A DNA stretch of 25,174 nucleotides from JBJKRW01 sp046704445 (GCA_046704445.1 JBJKRW010000090.1:1-25174), one strand, 5' to 3'; counted from the first letter of the stretch, positions 8,483-16,415 are shown. Numbers and translations are program-made. The notes: generated by a model from the sequence alone, not told the origin.

Positions 8483-9785
8483 ATTGCTGTTTTATTGTAT
8501 CATATCCGAAACGGAACAGAAGTGAAAAAAAACACGCAAGCGCAATTATTATCATTACGTTCGTGACCCACGCTGGCGAAAAAATCGTGATAAGGACATC
8601 GGAATGCGGCGACCACCATCCCGAATACAGGTTGAGGAAATGGAAAAAGGATAAATACAGAAACAGAGAGAACGTTTTTTTGTCATGCAGGGAAGCAAGA
8701 AGCAAAAACGGGAGAGCCATTTCCAGGTGACGTTCGTGCATGCGGGTCATAAAAAAGAAGAAGGACATGGGAATCAAATAACCCGCGGCTATAATGTCGC
8801 CGGTTTTGAACCCTCTGCGGTATAGTGTGTACAGTACATAGAATATGAGCACTACAACAAACATTTCCGACCATATTCTTGCCGATATGTGTAAAAAAAC
8901 CACGGAAGAATCCCGAATATGCCCCAGACCGGTAGCAAGTCCCCATATATTGAATGCGTGGGCCGTCAGAAAGTCCGAACCGAACGAGGTAAGTATTCTC
9001 GACCAGTAAGTGACAAAAGGGAAAAAAATGAAATTTCCGTTTTTGTAGAACGGAATGAACGAAACAAAAAAAATAAGCAAGGAAAAAACGAACCCGATAC
9101 ATATTTGTTTGAGGTTTGAATGCCTGATCAAAACCAGAAAGTAAAGGGGGAGAAATACCACGGCGGTCTGTTTACCCAAAAAAGCAAGAGCCATCAGAAT
9201 GAGGGAAAATACGTAATTTTTTGAATATAAAAGTTCATAAAAAGACCACATGCCAAAAAGAATGGGTACCGCCTCTATCTGTCCCCAGTACGAACTGTTG
9301 TAGAAAAATGCGGGATTGAAAAGCACACATGCGGCGGCAACGTACGGAATTCCGGAATTTCTTTTTTTGATCAACCGGCGTGCGAATGCGAACGCTATAT
9401 ATGCGAATCCGAGATCCGCGCACATTGCCGGAATTTTCATAAAAGCCGGAAGCATAAATGACTGGTTTTGCCACCAATATACGAGTCCGGACGGAAATAT
9501 CGGGACGTGTATATTGAGGAACCATATAATCGGGCCGACAGAAGAATATAAACGATATACAATAGTGAATGCGAAGAGGATCAATGGGGGGTAATTCGGA
9601 TTGAATCCGGGAATGTGTGGATGCGGTTCGTAAAAACCCGAGAATCCTTTGTCAACCAGATAGCGGGACCAGGTAATATGCGTGTTAACGTCTCCGTTAT
9701 ACGCATATATGCTGCAAACGAGTCTGACGGCAATGCCGGCAATAAAGAGGATAAGAAGCGGGTGTTTTCTGATCCATTGCATCAT
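8466..9785 (-). CDS. Gpi18/COG5542-like mannosyltransferase-type GT-C enzyme
   Basis: A 439-residue polytopic membrane protein with a good set of family motifs. These are GDVNTHITWSR at 31-41 (Asp32 is the likely catalytic acid in the first loop), FNPNYPPL at 61-68, SYWGQIE at 165-171 and MTRMHERH at 346-353. The WGQ(V/I) and MHERH/Y motifs are characteristic of bacterial relatives of GPI mannosyltransferase Gpi18. The enzyme is therefore expected to transfer mannose or another hexose from a polyprenyl-phosphate sugar outside the membrane, though the sugar cannot be read from sequence. There is no C-terminal soluble domain. Translation starts at one of two adjacent ATGs (9785 or 9782), five bases after the upstream stop. 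It is the third gene of the flippase operon. Confidence 0.82.
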   Translation of the reverse strand: MMQWIRKHPLLILFIAGIAVRLVCSIYAYNGDVNTHITWSRYLVDKGFSGFYEPHPHIPGFNPNYPPLILFAFTIVYRLYSSVGPIIWFLNIHVPIFPSGLVYWWQNQSFMLPAFMKIPAMCADLGFAYIAFAFARRLIKKRNSGIPYVAAACVLFNPAFFYNSSYWGQIEAVPILFGMWSFYELLYSKNYVFSLILMALAFLGKQTAVVFLPLYFLVLIRHSNLKQICIGFVFSLLIFFVSFIPFYKNGNFIFFPFVTYWSRILTSFGSDFLTAHAFNIWGLATGLGHIRDSSVVFLHISARIWSEMFVVVLIFYVLYTLYRRGFKTGDIIAAGYLIPMSFFFFMTRMHERHLEMALPFLLLASLHDKKTFSLFLYLSFFHFLNLYSGWWSPHSDVLITIFSPAWVTNVMIIIALACFFSLLFRFGYDTIKQQYAPIS

Positions 9786-9790
9786 ATGAA

Positions 9791-10717
9791 TTACTGCCGC
9801 GTGCCGAATGATTTGATTATTTTGTTAACGATCCTTTTTTTAAAACGGACGGAAGAAGAGACAAGTCTTTTTTGCAGCATCCAATAGTTTGATTCGAAGA
9901 CTCCGGCGGTAAAAAACTGATTATTTGCTTCAAGAAGCGTTTCGAGTTTTTCCTGCGGATATTTTTTTAACTCCCAGTAGTACATATAAATGAGGACATA
10001 ATAGAACATCTGGAGTACCGCAAGAATGAATCCGTGCGAGCCGTCACGATATCCTTCATTCGCAAAAAATCTGCTGACAAATTCAGTCAATGATTTCCGG
10101 ATGGAATTGGGCAAAGTAAGGTCCGTTTTGTTTTGAATATAGGTTATCGCCTCCGATCGGGCATACCGGCGTGCTTTAGTCAGGTATTCGTCAATGGATC
10201 CGTAATTATAGTGGATGATTGCATTGCGTTCATCCGCGGGAATTTGGAATTCGCGTCCTTTGGTAACCGGTTCGGGATGGATTTCTTTCGGCCAGATCAC
10301 GGTATCCTTTTTGAATAACCTCAACTGATAATCCGGCCACCAGCGGGAGTGTTCGATCCACTTACCGAAAATAATATTTTTTCGCGGAAACGCAAAACTG
10401 TCGAAATGTTCCATGTTCATTTCTATAATTTTCCAGGTTTTTTGGGGAACGAGTTCGTCGGGGTCAAGATAGAGAATATAGTCGTATTTTGCATGTTGTT
10501 TTAAATCTTCCTTAACGAGATCCGCAAACGGAATGTCGGAAGAAACGGGAAAAAAACGGCATTTTGGATTATGCCGAAGCTTCTCAAGAAGTTCCTTATT
10601 GATCCGGATTGTTCCGATGATAAATTCTTCCACATACGGTTCAACGGATTCGATGCTTTTTTCGGCATACGGCGGATTTTCGGTGATTACCATAACCGCG
10701 GAGATTTTACTTTTCAT
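9791..10717 (-). CDS. GT2 family glycosyltransferase, WaaE/KdtX-like
   Basis: A 308-residue GT-A enzyme expected to work at the cytoplasmic membrane face. It has KISAVMVITENPP at 4-16, the metal-binding DPDE at 85-88 in YILYLDPDE, WWPDYQLRLFKK at 126-137, EIHPEP at 145-150, and a membrane-seeking stretch at 228-248 before a basic tail, all typical of the WaaE-type branch. The N-terminal donor-binding half is divergent: the usual TKNE becomes TENPP, and the VD(S/N)xSxD loop becomes IGTIRIN at 34-40, so the first uracil/sugar-contacting Asp is missing. I chose the ATG at 10717 (MKSKIS). An ATG at 10735 would add six residues and deepen the overlap. The gene overlaps the flippase stop by 11 bases, so the two are probably translated together. 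Confidence 0.8.
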   Translation of the reverse strand: MKSKISAVMVITENPPYAEKSIESVEPYVEEFIIGTIRINKELLEKLRHNPKCRFFPVSSDIPFADLVKEDLKQHAKYDYILYLDPDELVPQKTWKIIEMNMEHFDSFAFPRKNIIFGKWIEHSRWWPDYQLRLFKKDTVIWPKEIHPEPVTKGREFQIPADERNAIIHYNYGSIDEYLTKARRYARSEAITYIQNKTDLTLPNSIRKSLTEFVSRFFANEGYRDGSHGFILAVLQMFYYVLIYMYYWELKKYPQEKLETLLEANNQFFTAGVFESNYWMLQKRLVSSSVRFKKRIVNKIIKSFGTRQ

Positions 10718-12158
10718 ACTTAAACAATGCTGCAATTTCAGTCATAAGATTAATTTTAAACAAAAGGTACAATATTGCAAGGTAGCTTATTCCTCCGGTT
10801 ACGGCAAGGACAAGAAAAGTAATAAACGATGTATGCAGAACCCGTGCGGAGAGAAATAAGATAAAAAACATTCCGAATGCGGAAAGAATAGGTCTGTATA
10901 TTGAAAGGACAAAACGGAAATGAATGAGGGCGCGTGCTTTTATTACGACGAGAACAAAAAAAAGTGAAAGTATAACCTGGGTTACCGGGAATCCGTAATA
11001 CCCGTATATGTTGGTGAGAATCGGGGTAAGTACCCAGGTAAGCACAGTCCAAAGAATCATAAATGCAAAGGATATGTTGACTTTACCCAGTGCGTTAAAG
11101 AGATTGGTAAACGGGCTGGAATAGGATGAAAGAAAGGCAGAAATGACAAAAAGGTAAAAAAAAGGAAGAGCGGGCGTCCATTTATTGTATTTCGGAATGA
11201 TCTGGACGAGTATCGGCATGATAACCGTAAGTCCGAGCAGCGCGGGGGCCAGCAGAATGGTTTGGTAATACAGGATTTTTTCGATAAGCCGGGAAACTTT
11301 TTCCTTGTCATGTTGAAGCCGGGAAAGAACGGGAAACAGGACTCTGCTGATATTGTCCATAATTATCCGGATTGGTGCCTCGGCCCATTTTTTTGCCCAT
11401 CCGATATAGCCGAGTCCCGTAAATCCGATAATTTTTCCCAGAAATAAAGTCATTAAATCATCCTTGATCAATGCCAAAAACGAATTTGCTTGGAACGGCA
11501 ATCCGAACGACAGAAGGGTTTTAAGACTCTTTATGGATATCCCGATCTTCGGTATCCAAAACGAAAGCGCATACATTACGACAAGTCCGACAACGGATCT
11601 TATCAGTACCGCAAATGTAAAGCTTTGGAGACCGAATCTAAGAACGGCAAGTACGCTGACCGTGACATAAAACAGCGTGTTTTCCACAATCTGGACGAAC
11701 ACGATTTTTTGGAACTGGATTTTCCTTTCAAGGAAAATAGACGGAATGGTTTTTAGGGAAGAAATAAAGAAGGCAATAAGCAAAGCCCAATACAGATATA
11801 TGCCGTCGTGGGGTAGATTGTAGAAAGCCTGGATCGGTTTGGTGAGGAAGAATCCGACCGAGATGACGCTGATGATCAGTATTTGCTGTACGGTGAATGT
11901 TGTTTTTACATCGTCGTCGCTGACTTCTTTTTTTTGGACCAGGGAGGCGGCAAGTCCGATATCGGAAAAATAATTGAAAACCGCCATGATTGATAGCACG
12001 GTGATGTAAATGCCGAAGATTGCGGGTGATACGATAATGGTGAGAACAAGGTTTGCGACAAGACCCAGGAGGGCGGAATAACCGCTTTGAAAAAAAAGAC
12101 TGAGCGTACTTATCACCGTGTGTTTCTTAAGGTTGCCGTGATGTATGTCCGTATCCAT
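10707..12158 (-). CDS. Wzx-like polysaccharide flippase (MOP superfamily)
   Basis: A 483-residue polytopic protein of the polysaccharide-exporter branch of the MOP superfamily, expected to move a polyprenyl-diphosphate-linked oligosaccharide across the membrane. The sequence DIGLAASLVQKKE, about 66-78 residues in, matches the signature after the second or third helix in WzxC-type proteins. A typical long series of hydrophobic helices covers the rest. I chose the ATG at 12158 (MDTDIHHGNLKK). An in-frame ATG at 12188 would add ten residues, but a promoter-like GGGACA-N17-TATATT (12203 to 12175) overlaps that longer start. The gene heads a five-gene minus-strand operon: flippase, GT2 and three GT-C enzymes. 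It is the only exporter in the window, so glycans from both operons may depend on it (inference). Confidence 0.88.
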   Translation of the reverse strand: MDTDIHHGNLKKHTVISTLSLFFQSGYSALLGLVANLVLTIIVSPAIFGIYITVLSIMAVFNYFSDIGLAASLVQKKEVSDDDVKTTFTVQQILIISVISVGFFLTKPIQAFYNLPHDGIYLYWALLIAFFISSLKTIPSIFLERKIQFQKIVFVQIVENTLFYVTVSVLAVLRFGLQSFTFAVLIRSVVGLVVMYALSFWIPKIGISIKSLKTLLSFGLPFQANSFLALIKDDLMTLFLGKIIGFTGLGYIGWAKKWAEAPIRIIMDNISRVLFPVLSRLQHDKEKVSRLIEKILYYQTILLAPALLGLTVIMPILVQIIPKYNKWTPALPFFYLFVISAFLSSYSSPFTNLFNALGKVNISFAFMILWTVLTWVLTPILTNIYGYYGFPVTQVILSLFFVLVVIKARALIHFRFVLSIYRPILSAFGMFFILFLSARVLHTSFITFLVLAVTGGISYLAILYLLFKINLMTEIAALFKYEK

Positions 12159-12174
12159 ACTGGTGTAAACCGCA

Positions 12175-12203
12175 AATATATCGTTCATATACCGTTATGT
12201 CCC
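12175..12203 (-). promoter_or_regulatory. Candidate sigma70-type promoter for the flippase operon
   Basis: On the minus strand GGGACA (12203-12198) and TATATT (12180-12175) are separated by 17 bases. The -35 matches four of six consensus positions and the -10 five of six. Transcription would begin near 12168, about ten bases before the ATG at 12158, and downstream of the alternative ATG at 12188. Seen in sequence but untested. Confidence 0.4.
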
Positions 12204-12255
12204 GATTCGACCGGAATCAGCGGCATAACCTTGTACGTTTTATTTGCTTTTATGA

Positions 12256-12283
12256 TTGCAAATTGAGCTACTATCGGTATACT
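12256..12283 (+). promoter_or_regulatory. Candidate promoter P1 for the PTPS-related gene
   Basis: TTGCAA (12256-12261), a 16-base spacer and TATACT (12278-12283) form a good sigma70-like promoter. The start would be near 12290, giving a leader of about 40 bases before the ATG at 12331. It is the upstream unit of a 39-bp degenerate tandem repeat. Confidence 0.55.
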
Positions 12284-12294
12284 GTATCGGTTAC

Positions 12295-12322
12295 TTGCGG
12301 TATAAGCCGTTTCCGGTATACA
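12295..12322 (+). promoter_or_regulatory. Candidate promoter P2 for the PTPS-related gene, predicted nearly leaderless
   Basis: TTGCGG (12295-12300), 16 bases and TATACA (12317-12322). The predicted start at about 12328-12331 falls on or next to the ATG at 12331, so the transcript would have no room for a ribosome-binding site. The geometry is identical to P1, displaced by 39 bases. Confidence 0.45.
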
Positions 12323-12330
12323 ATATCCGT

Positions 12331-14112
12331 ATGAAAAAGAAACTGTTGGCAATCTTTTTCGAGCTTTTTATCGTATTCATTATAACAGTTCCGGCCTTTT
12401 TTGTGCTTCTGAATCAGAAATATCCCTCCATGCATGATGATCAGCATATTGCAAGACTCTACCTGTTGGACAGAGGATTGAAGCAGGGGGCAATGTATCC
12501 CCGGTGGGTAGGCGAACTCGGATTCGGGTACGGGTATCCTTTATTTAATTTTTATCCGCCGCTTATCTACTATGTTGCAGAAATATTTCATGTATTCGGT
12601 TTCAGCTTTATATGGTCAATAAAACTGATGGTGATCAGCGGGTTTGTCCTGGCTTCTTTCGGCGCATATTATTTGTTGAAGCCCGTAATCGGAAGGATTT
12701 CGGCGCTGGCCGGAAGTGTATTGTTCACCTATGCGTTTTACCATGCGGTAAACTCCTATGTGCGGGGGGCGTTTGCGGAGTTTTTTGCCATGGGCCTTTT
12801 GCCGTTTCTTTTTCTCGGATTTTACGGACTGTACAGGAAACGGACGATATTTCGTGCTTTAGTGTTGGGTGTGCTTTTCGGGTTGCTTATCTTGACGCAT
12901 CCCCTTATTGCATTTCCTGCGATGTTTTTTTTCGCAATACTAACACTCGCATATATGAGTATGTCAGGGAAGAATGCCTCAAGGCTGTTTTTATACATCC
13001 TTGTTTCCTGCATCATCGGCCTGGGTCTTTCGGCGTTCTATTGGCTGCCTTCCATGGCCGAGCGTTCCTCCACGATGGTCAATGCGATACTGACAAAAGA
13101 ACTCGCGAGCTATAAGGATCACTATGTATACCCGCAACAGCTGTGGTATTCCCCGTGGGGCTACGGTGGGTCGGTAAAAGGGCTCGGAGACGGACTAACG
13201 TTTCAGCTCGGCAAAGTGCAGATTTATGCATTTTTCGCCTCATTATTTCTTTGTGCGGTGTTCGTATTTCTCAAAAGAAGGCTTGTCATGCAGGTAAAAA
13301 TATATCTTTTGTATGCGGTTCTTCTGATTTTTTCATTATGGATGGCTACTCCGTATTCCTCTTTTGTCTGGGATCATGTCAGGTATTTATGGTATCTGCA
13401 GTTTCCCTGGAGGTTCCTTACTTTTTCCGCCCTGCTGATTGCGGTAAGCGGTTCTTTCGGCGTATATTTTGCAAGGGAGATTTTCGGGCGGTTTGCCGGT
13501 AAAGCGGTACGATATGAACGTCTGGCGGCAGGTATTGCCGTTGCAGTTTTTTGCGTCGCCGTGGTACTTAAATATCATATATATTTCAGGCCGCAGCGGT
13601 TATTGCAGACCTCCGACGCACAACGCACTTCATATCAGGAAATTGCGTGGCGCGTCAGCAGTACGTCTTATGAGTTTGTCCCGAAGGGAGTCCAGACAAA
13701 AAAAACAAAATTGGGAACTACGACTCTTGCGATCGAAAAAAAAGACATTCCCGAAAGTCCGTATTCCATTGTTTCGGGCGATGCCTCGGTTGCCGCAATA
13801 AGAAATAATTTCAGCGACAAGCAATTTTTTATCGAAACCCGTACTCCCACGGTATTCCGTCTGAATACCTATGATTTTCCGGGATGGAGTGCGTTTATAA
13901 ACGGGAAAAAATTGAGCATCGGACCGTCAAAAAAGCTGCATTTGATTACGGTTTCGTTGCCCGGACAAAAACAGTTTACGGTAAGCTTCAGATTTGAAAA
14001 TACGCCTGTCAGAATTATTGCCGACTGGATATCAATATGCGCGTTTGTGTGTTCGTGTGCGATTCTGATAGTCATTTGGAGAAAGAAGCGTCCACAGGGC
14101 AATTCCGATTAA
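12331..14112 (+). CDS. PTPS-related (PF10131-like) membrane protein, putative GT-C glycosyltransferase with YfhO-like C-terminal domain
   Basis: A 593-residue polytopic protein of the type annotated as 6-pyruvoyl-tetrahydropterin synthase-related membrane protein. That name is historical, and no pterin chemistry is implied. The first loop holds MHDDQHIAR at 34-42 with an Asp pair at 36-37 that could be catalytic. Then come GYPLFNFYPPLIYY at 68-81 and YVRGAFAEFFA at 143-153. After the last internal helix lies a soluble beta-rich domain ending in the FPGWSAFINGKKL element at 516-528, shared with YfhO-type proteins, then a final anchor helix. I chose the ATG at 12331 because tandem promoters sit immediately upstream. 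In-frame codons back to 12256 lie inside those promoters. It stands alone on the plus strand, and its last 81 bases overlap the convergent gene. Confidence 0.8.
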   Translation: MKKKLLAIFFELFIVFIITVPAFFVLLNQKYPSMHDDQHIARLYLLDRGLKQGAMYPRWVGELGFGYGYPLFNFYPPLIYYVAEIFHVFGFSFIWSIKLMVISGFVLASFGAYYLLKPVIGRISALAGSVLFTYAFYHAVNSYVRGAFAEFFAMGLLPFLFLGFYGLYRKRTIFRALVLGVLFGLLILTHPLIAFPAMFFFAILTLAYMSMSGKNASRLFLYILVSCIIGLGLSAFYWLPSMAERSSTMVNAILTKELASYKDHYVYPQQLWYSPWGYGGSVKGLGDGLTFQLGKVQIYAFFASLFLCAVFVFLKRRLVMQVKIYLLYAVLLIFSLWMATPYSSFVWDHVRYLWYLQFPWRFLTFSALLIAVSGSFGVYFAREIFGRFAGKAVRYERLAAGIAVAVFCVAVVLKYHIYFRPQRLLQTSDAQRTSYQEIAWRVSSTSYEFVPKGVQTKKTKLGTTTLAIEKKDIPESPYSIVSGDASVAAIRNNFSDKQFFIETRTPTVFRLNTYDFPGWSAFINGKKLSIGPSKKLHLITVSLPGQKQFTVSFRFENTPVRIIADWISICAFVCSCAILIVIWRKKRPQGNSD

Positions 14113-15219
14113 CAGATAGATTAAGACATACAGGAGAAGAAAGTACCGCGGCCAGACCGGTACAAAAATAAGGAACATAGAATAAACCGCCGTCATTATT
14201 CCGATTACCGCAGTACCCGTTGATTTTTTGAAAGCTCCTTTTTTGAACAGAACAAATACCGCAATTAAGCCGGACAGGTGCATGACCGGCCACAGAATAT
14301 TCCATCCGTTAAAAGAGATAATCGGATATCCCCGGGACCAGAAGTGCCACTGATTCAGATAAATAAAAGGAATGTAGGATCCGATAAGTTTCAGCGTGTC
14401 GATATGAGAATGAACGGTATAAAATCCTATGATCCACTTTTGAACATTGATGAAGCCTATGAGTGTACCGTGGAGAAGAAAATAACGGATATAGAAGACC
14501 GCATAAACCAAACAGGCAATAATCGTCACAATCAAAGTATCTGTTACCGCTTCCCTGATTTTGGCTTTTTTTACCACATAAAATGCGGATAAAAAAAACA
14601 GGATGAGCAAATAGTGAATAAAAAAAAATTTAATGGACAGAAACGCACCGATTCCGGCAGATGCCGCAATAAGATATAGAAAATTCTTTTTTTCTTCATA
14701 CGCGATAAAAAATATCATGAAAACAAGAAGAAAAACAAGCTGAAAGATTTCGAGTTGCGGCGCATGCAGGATTTGATCCGTAAAAAACCAGCTGGAAGCA
14801 GTGAATGCCGGTGCGATAAGCGAGTATGCGGCCGATTTGGTAACGGTGTATGAAAGATAATAGAGAAGCAATAAAGTCGCGATTCCTGATAATAGCGAAA
14901 ATACCCGTTGATTATTGAAAAACATGACGGAGCCGCCGATAAGATATTTGCCCAGCGGTGGTACCTCGAAATTTTGTGTCGTCGGGTCAACGCCCAGCAT
15001 GTATTCGTAAGCCATATGCGAGTACAGATCCGAGTCCGAGATATTCTGTTTGTCGGTATTGCTCACAATCCATTGAGATCTGTCAAACAGTATTTTGTAT
15101 TTTTTCGCATCGAATTGCTCCGCAAACAGCGAGTCATGCGCGTGCATGGAAATTAAAAACCAAAGGATGCTGAGCGAAGAAAGAACTACAATACACGAAA
15201 GCAGTATTTTTTTAAGCAT
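14032..15219 (-). CDS. PMT-family GT-C glycosyltransferase, short form with PPLGKYLIG motif
   Basis: A 395-residue polytopic enzyme. After one N-terminal helix a long first loop carries FAEQFDAKKY at 32-41, NISDSDLY at 59-66 (candidate catalytic Asp62 or Asp64), MLGVDP at 74-79 and VPPLGKYLIG at 86-95. The last of these corresponds to the HPPLGK motif of protein O-mannosyltransferases. NGWNILWP occurs later. It is a clear paralogue of the gene at 19609-20820. I chose the ATG at 15219 (MLKKILLSC). The frame is open 49 codons further upstream, but that stretch is arginine-rich, lies inside the upstream gene and lacks a membrane-protein character. There is no soluble C-terminal domain. Poly-T tracts of eight and nine occur on its coding strand (14598-14591 and 14638-14630). 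It is the last gene of the right-hand operon. Confidence 0.8.
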   Translation of the reverse strand: MLKKILLSCIVVLSSLSILWFLISMHAHDSLFAEQFDAKKYKILFDRSQWIVSNTDKQNISDSDLYSHMAYEYMLGVDPTTQNFEVPPLGKYLIGGSVMFFNNQRVFSLLSGIATLLLLYYLSYTVTKSAAYSLIAPAFTASSWFFTDQILHAPQLEIFQLVFLLVFMIFFIAYEEKKNFLYLIAASAGIGAFLSIKFFFIHYLLILFFLSAFYVVKKAKIREAVTDTLIVTIIACLVYAVFYIRYFLLHGTLIGFINVQKWIIGFYTVHSHIDTLKLIGSYIPFIYLNQWHFWSRGYPIISFNGWNILWPVMHLSGLIAVFVLFKKGAFKKSTGTAVIGIMTAVYSMFLIFVPVWPRYFLLLYVLIYLLIGIALWTLLSPNDYQNRTRTHKRAY

Positions 15220-15236
15220 ACCGTTTATTGAAAATG

Positions 15237-16415
15237 TCAGCGTATGACAAAATACATGGGTAAACCGCCGTAATGGGAAAACGTAAGTTTTACCTGGTCT
15301 TTTTGCAGATGAAAATACTGCAGTTCGTCTTCCCGCACGATGCATTGAATAAGCCGGCCGGCACAAAGGATTTTCATCTGGTTTATCGTGAGAACCGGAT
15401 AGGTGTGATGCAAAAAAAATTTTGCGTATCGATTAAGTTTTCCGGCCGCTTCGTCTGTAACATATACCTTAAGTCCGGGCCGGTTCCTGTAATATGAAAT
15501 CACCGACTGTTCGGCATATCCCCATTCAAACGAGTTATATTTGTCAAAGTGTGCGAAGAGATACTCCTGATACATTACAAAATTTATTGCAATGATTGCC
15601 GCGAATCCCGCAACAAGAAAAATATGTTTTGGATATATACGGTTTATTATGTATGCATACCCCGTTCCTATTACAATACTGAGCGCGTATAAGACAATAA
15701 GTCCCCGGTACGTAAACAGTGTATCGGGAGACGTAAAAAAATAGAAGAAGATTCCGACAGCAAGATACCAGGTAACAAAGCCTGCAAATTTCCGGTTCCT
15801 CATCCGGATAAGTGCAAAAAAACCCGCAATCAGCATGAAGAAATCAACATACATGAAAAATCCGGTTTTCGGTATCTGGAGTGCATAGGAAAACGGTTCT
15901 CCCACAAAAAACAGCGTCCGGAAATCAAAGAGTTGCAAAAGCTGTTCAAACATATGAAACAAATCCCGCATATTGGGCAAAAGAGAACTTGAAATAAACA
16001 GATGTCTGAAGAAAAGTACCGCAAAAAACGCAACCAGGGACCTAATCCATACAGGACGGATAAATCCCACTGATACGATAATGAGGAGAAAAAAGACGTA
16101 AGGATTAAAAAAACGCGAAAGTATGACGATCCAGGGACTTACGGTAAGGAAAAATGCCGCCGTAAATGCAATCATTCCTTTTCGGGTCAGGCGGTAGACC
16201 ATCAGATATGTCGCGGTTACAATACAGGAAGATGCAATCACAGGAATAAATCTGAACCAATATGTGTTCAGGGATGGATAAAGATGCAAAAGTGTCAACA
16301 GGTCAATTTCATGTACGGACAGACTGTTCGGGGCAGTGCCCGGAAACAATCCCTTGAACAGAATATTGGCGAAAAACAAAATTGCCGCTCCCGTAAATAA
16401 TCGTTTTGAATTCAT
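15237..16415 (-). CDS. GT39-like membrane protein with a shortened first loop, possibly non-catalytic
   Basis: A 392-residue polytopic protein related to PMT/ArnT enzymes. The membrane core is recognisable (SPWIVILSRFFNPYVFF follows the family SPW...SR pattern), and the C-terminal soluble domain of about 100 residues is present. The first extracytoplasmic loop is unusual. The Asp-Glu pair is replaced by His35-Glu36 in SVHEIDLL, and only about 18 residues separate it from the following FRF at 54-56, against roughly 55 in the neighbour at 16412-18085. The NPLY-type segment that shapes the donor site is missing. It may be a diverged enzyme, a non-catalytic partner of a neighbouring GT-C protein, or a decaying gene, although the reading frame is intact. 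Its ATG overlaps the upstream TGA in an ATGA (16415-16412). Confidence 0.7.
   Translation of the reverse strand: MNSKRLFTGAAILFFANILFKGLFPGTAPNSLSVHEIDLLTLLHLYPSLNTYWFRFIPVIASSCIVTATYLMVYRLTRKGMIAFTAAFFLTVSPWIVILSRFFNPYVFFLLIIVSVGFIRPVWIRSLVAFFAVLFFRHLFISSSLLPNMRDLFHMFEQLLQLFDFRTLFFVGEPFSYALQIPKTGFFMYVDFFMLIAGFFALIRMRNRKFAGFVTWYLAVGIFFYFFTSPDTLFTYRGLIVLYALSIVIGTGYAYIINRIYPKHIFLVAGFAAIIAINFVMYQEYLFAHFDKYNSFEWGYAEQSVISYYRNRPGLKVYVTDEAAGKLNRYAKFFLHHTYPVLTINQMKILCAGRLIQCIVREDELQYFHLQKDQVKLTFSHYGGLPMYFVIR

Larger units (their letters stand above)
12256..12333 (+). repeat. Degenerate 39-bp tandem repeat containing two promoter-like units
   Basis: Bases 12256-12294 and 12295-12333 align without gaps at 23 of 39 positions by my count. 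Identity concentrates on TTGC at the start, CGGTATAC at 12275 and 12314, and TATC after it. Each unit carries a -35-like hexamer, a 16-base spacer and a -10-like hexamer. Further CGGTATA copies lie at 12298 (+) and, inverted, at 12188-12194 beside the flippase start. Confidence 0.5.

Noticed and set aside
12612..13115. Open frame of 167 codons, cysteine- and phenylalanine-rich
   Set aside because: It is an alternative frame of the PTPS-related gene and reads through its conserved loops. It has no motif of its own.
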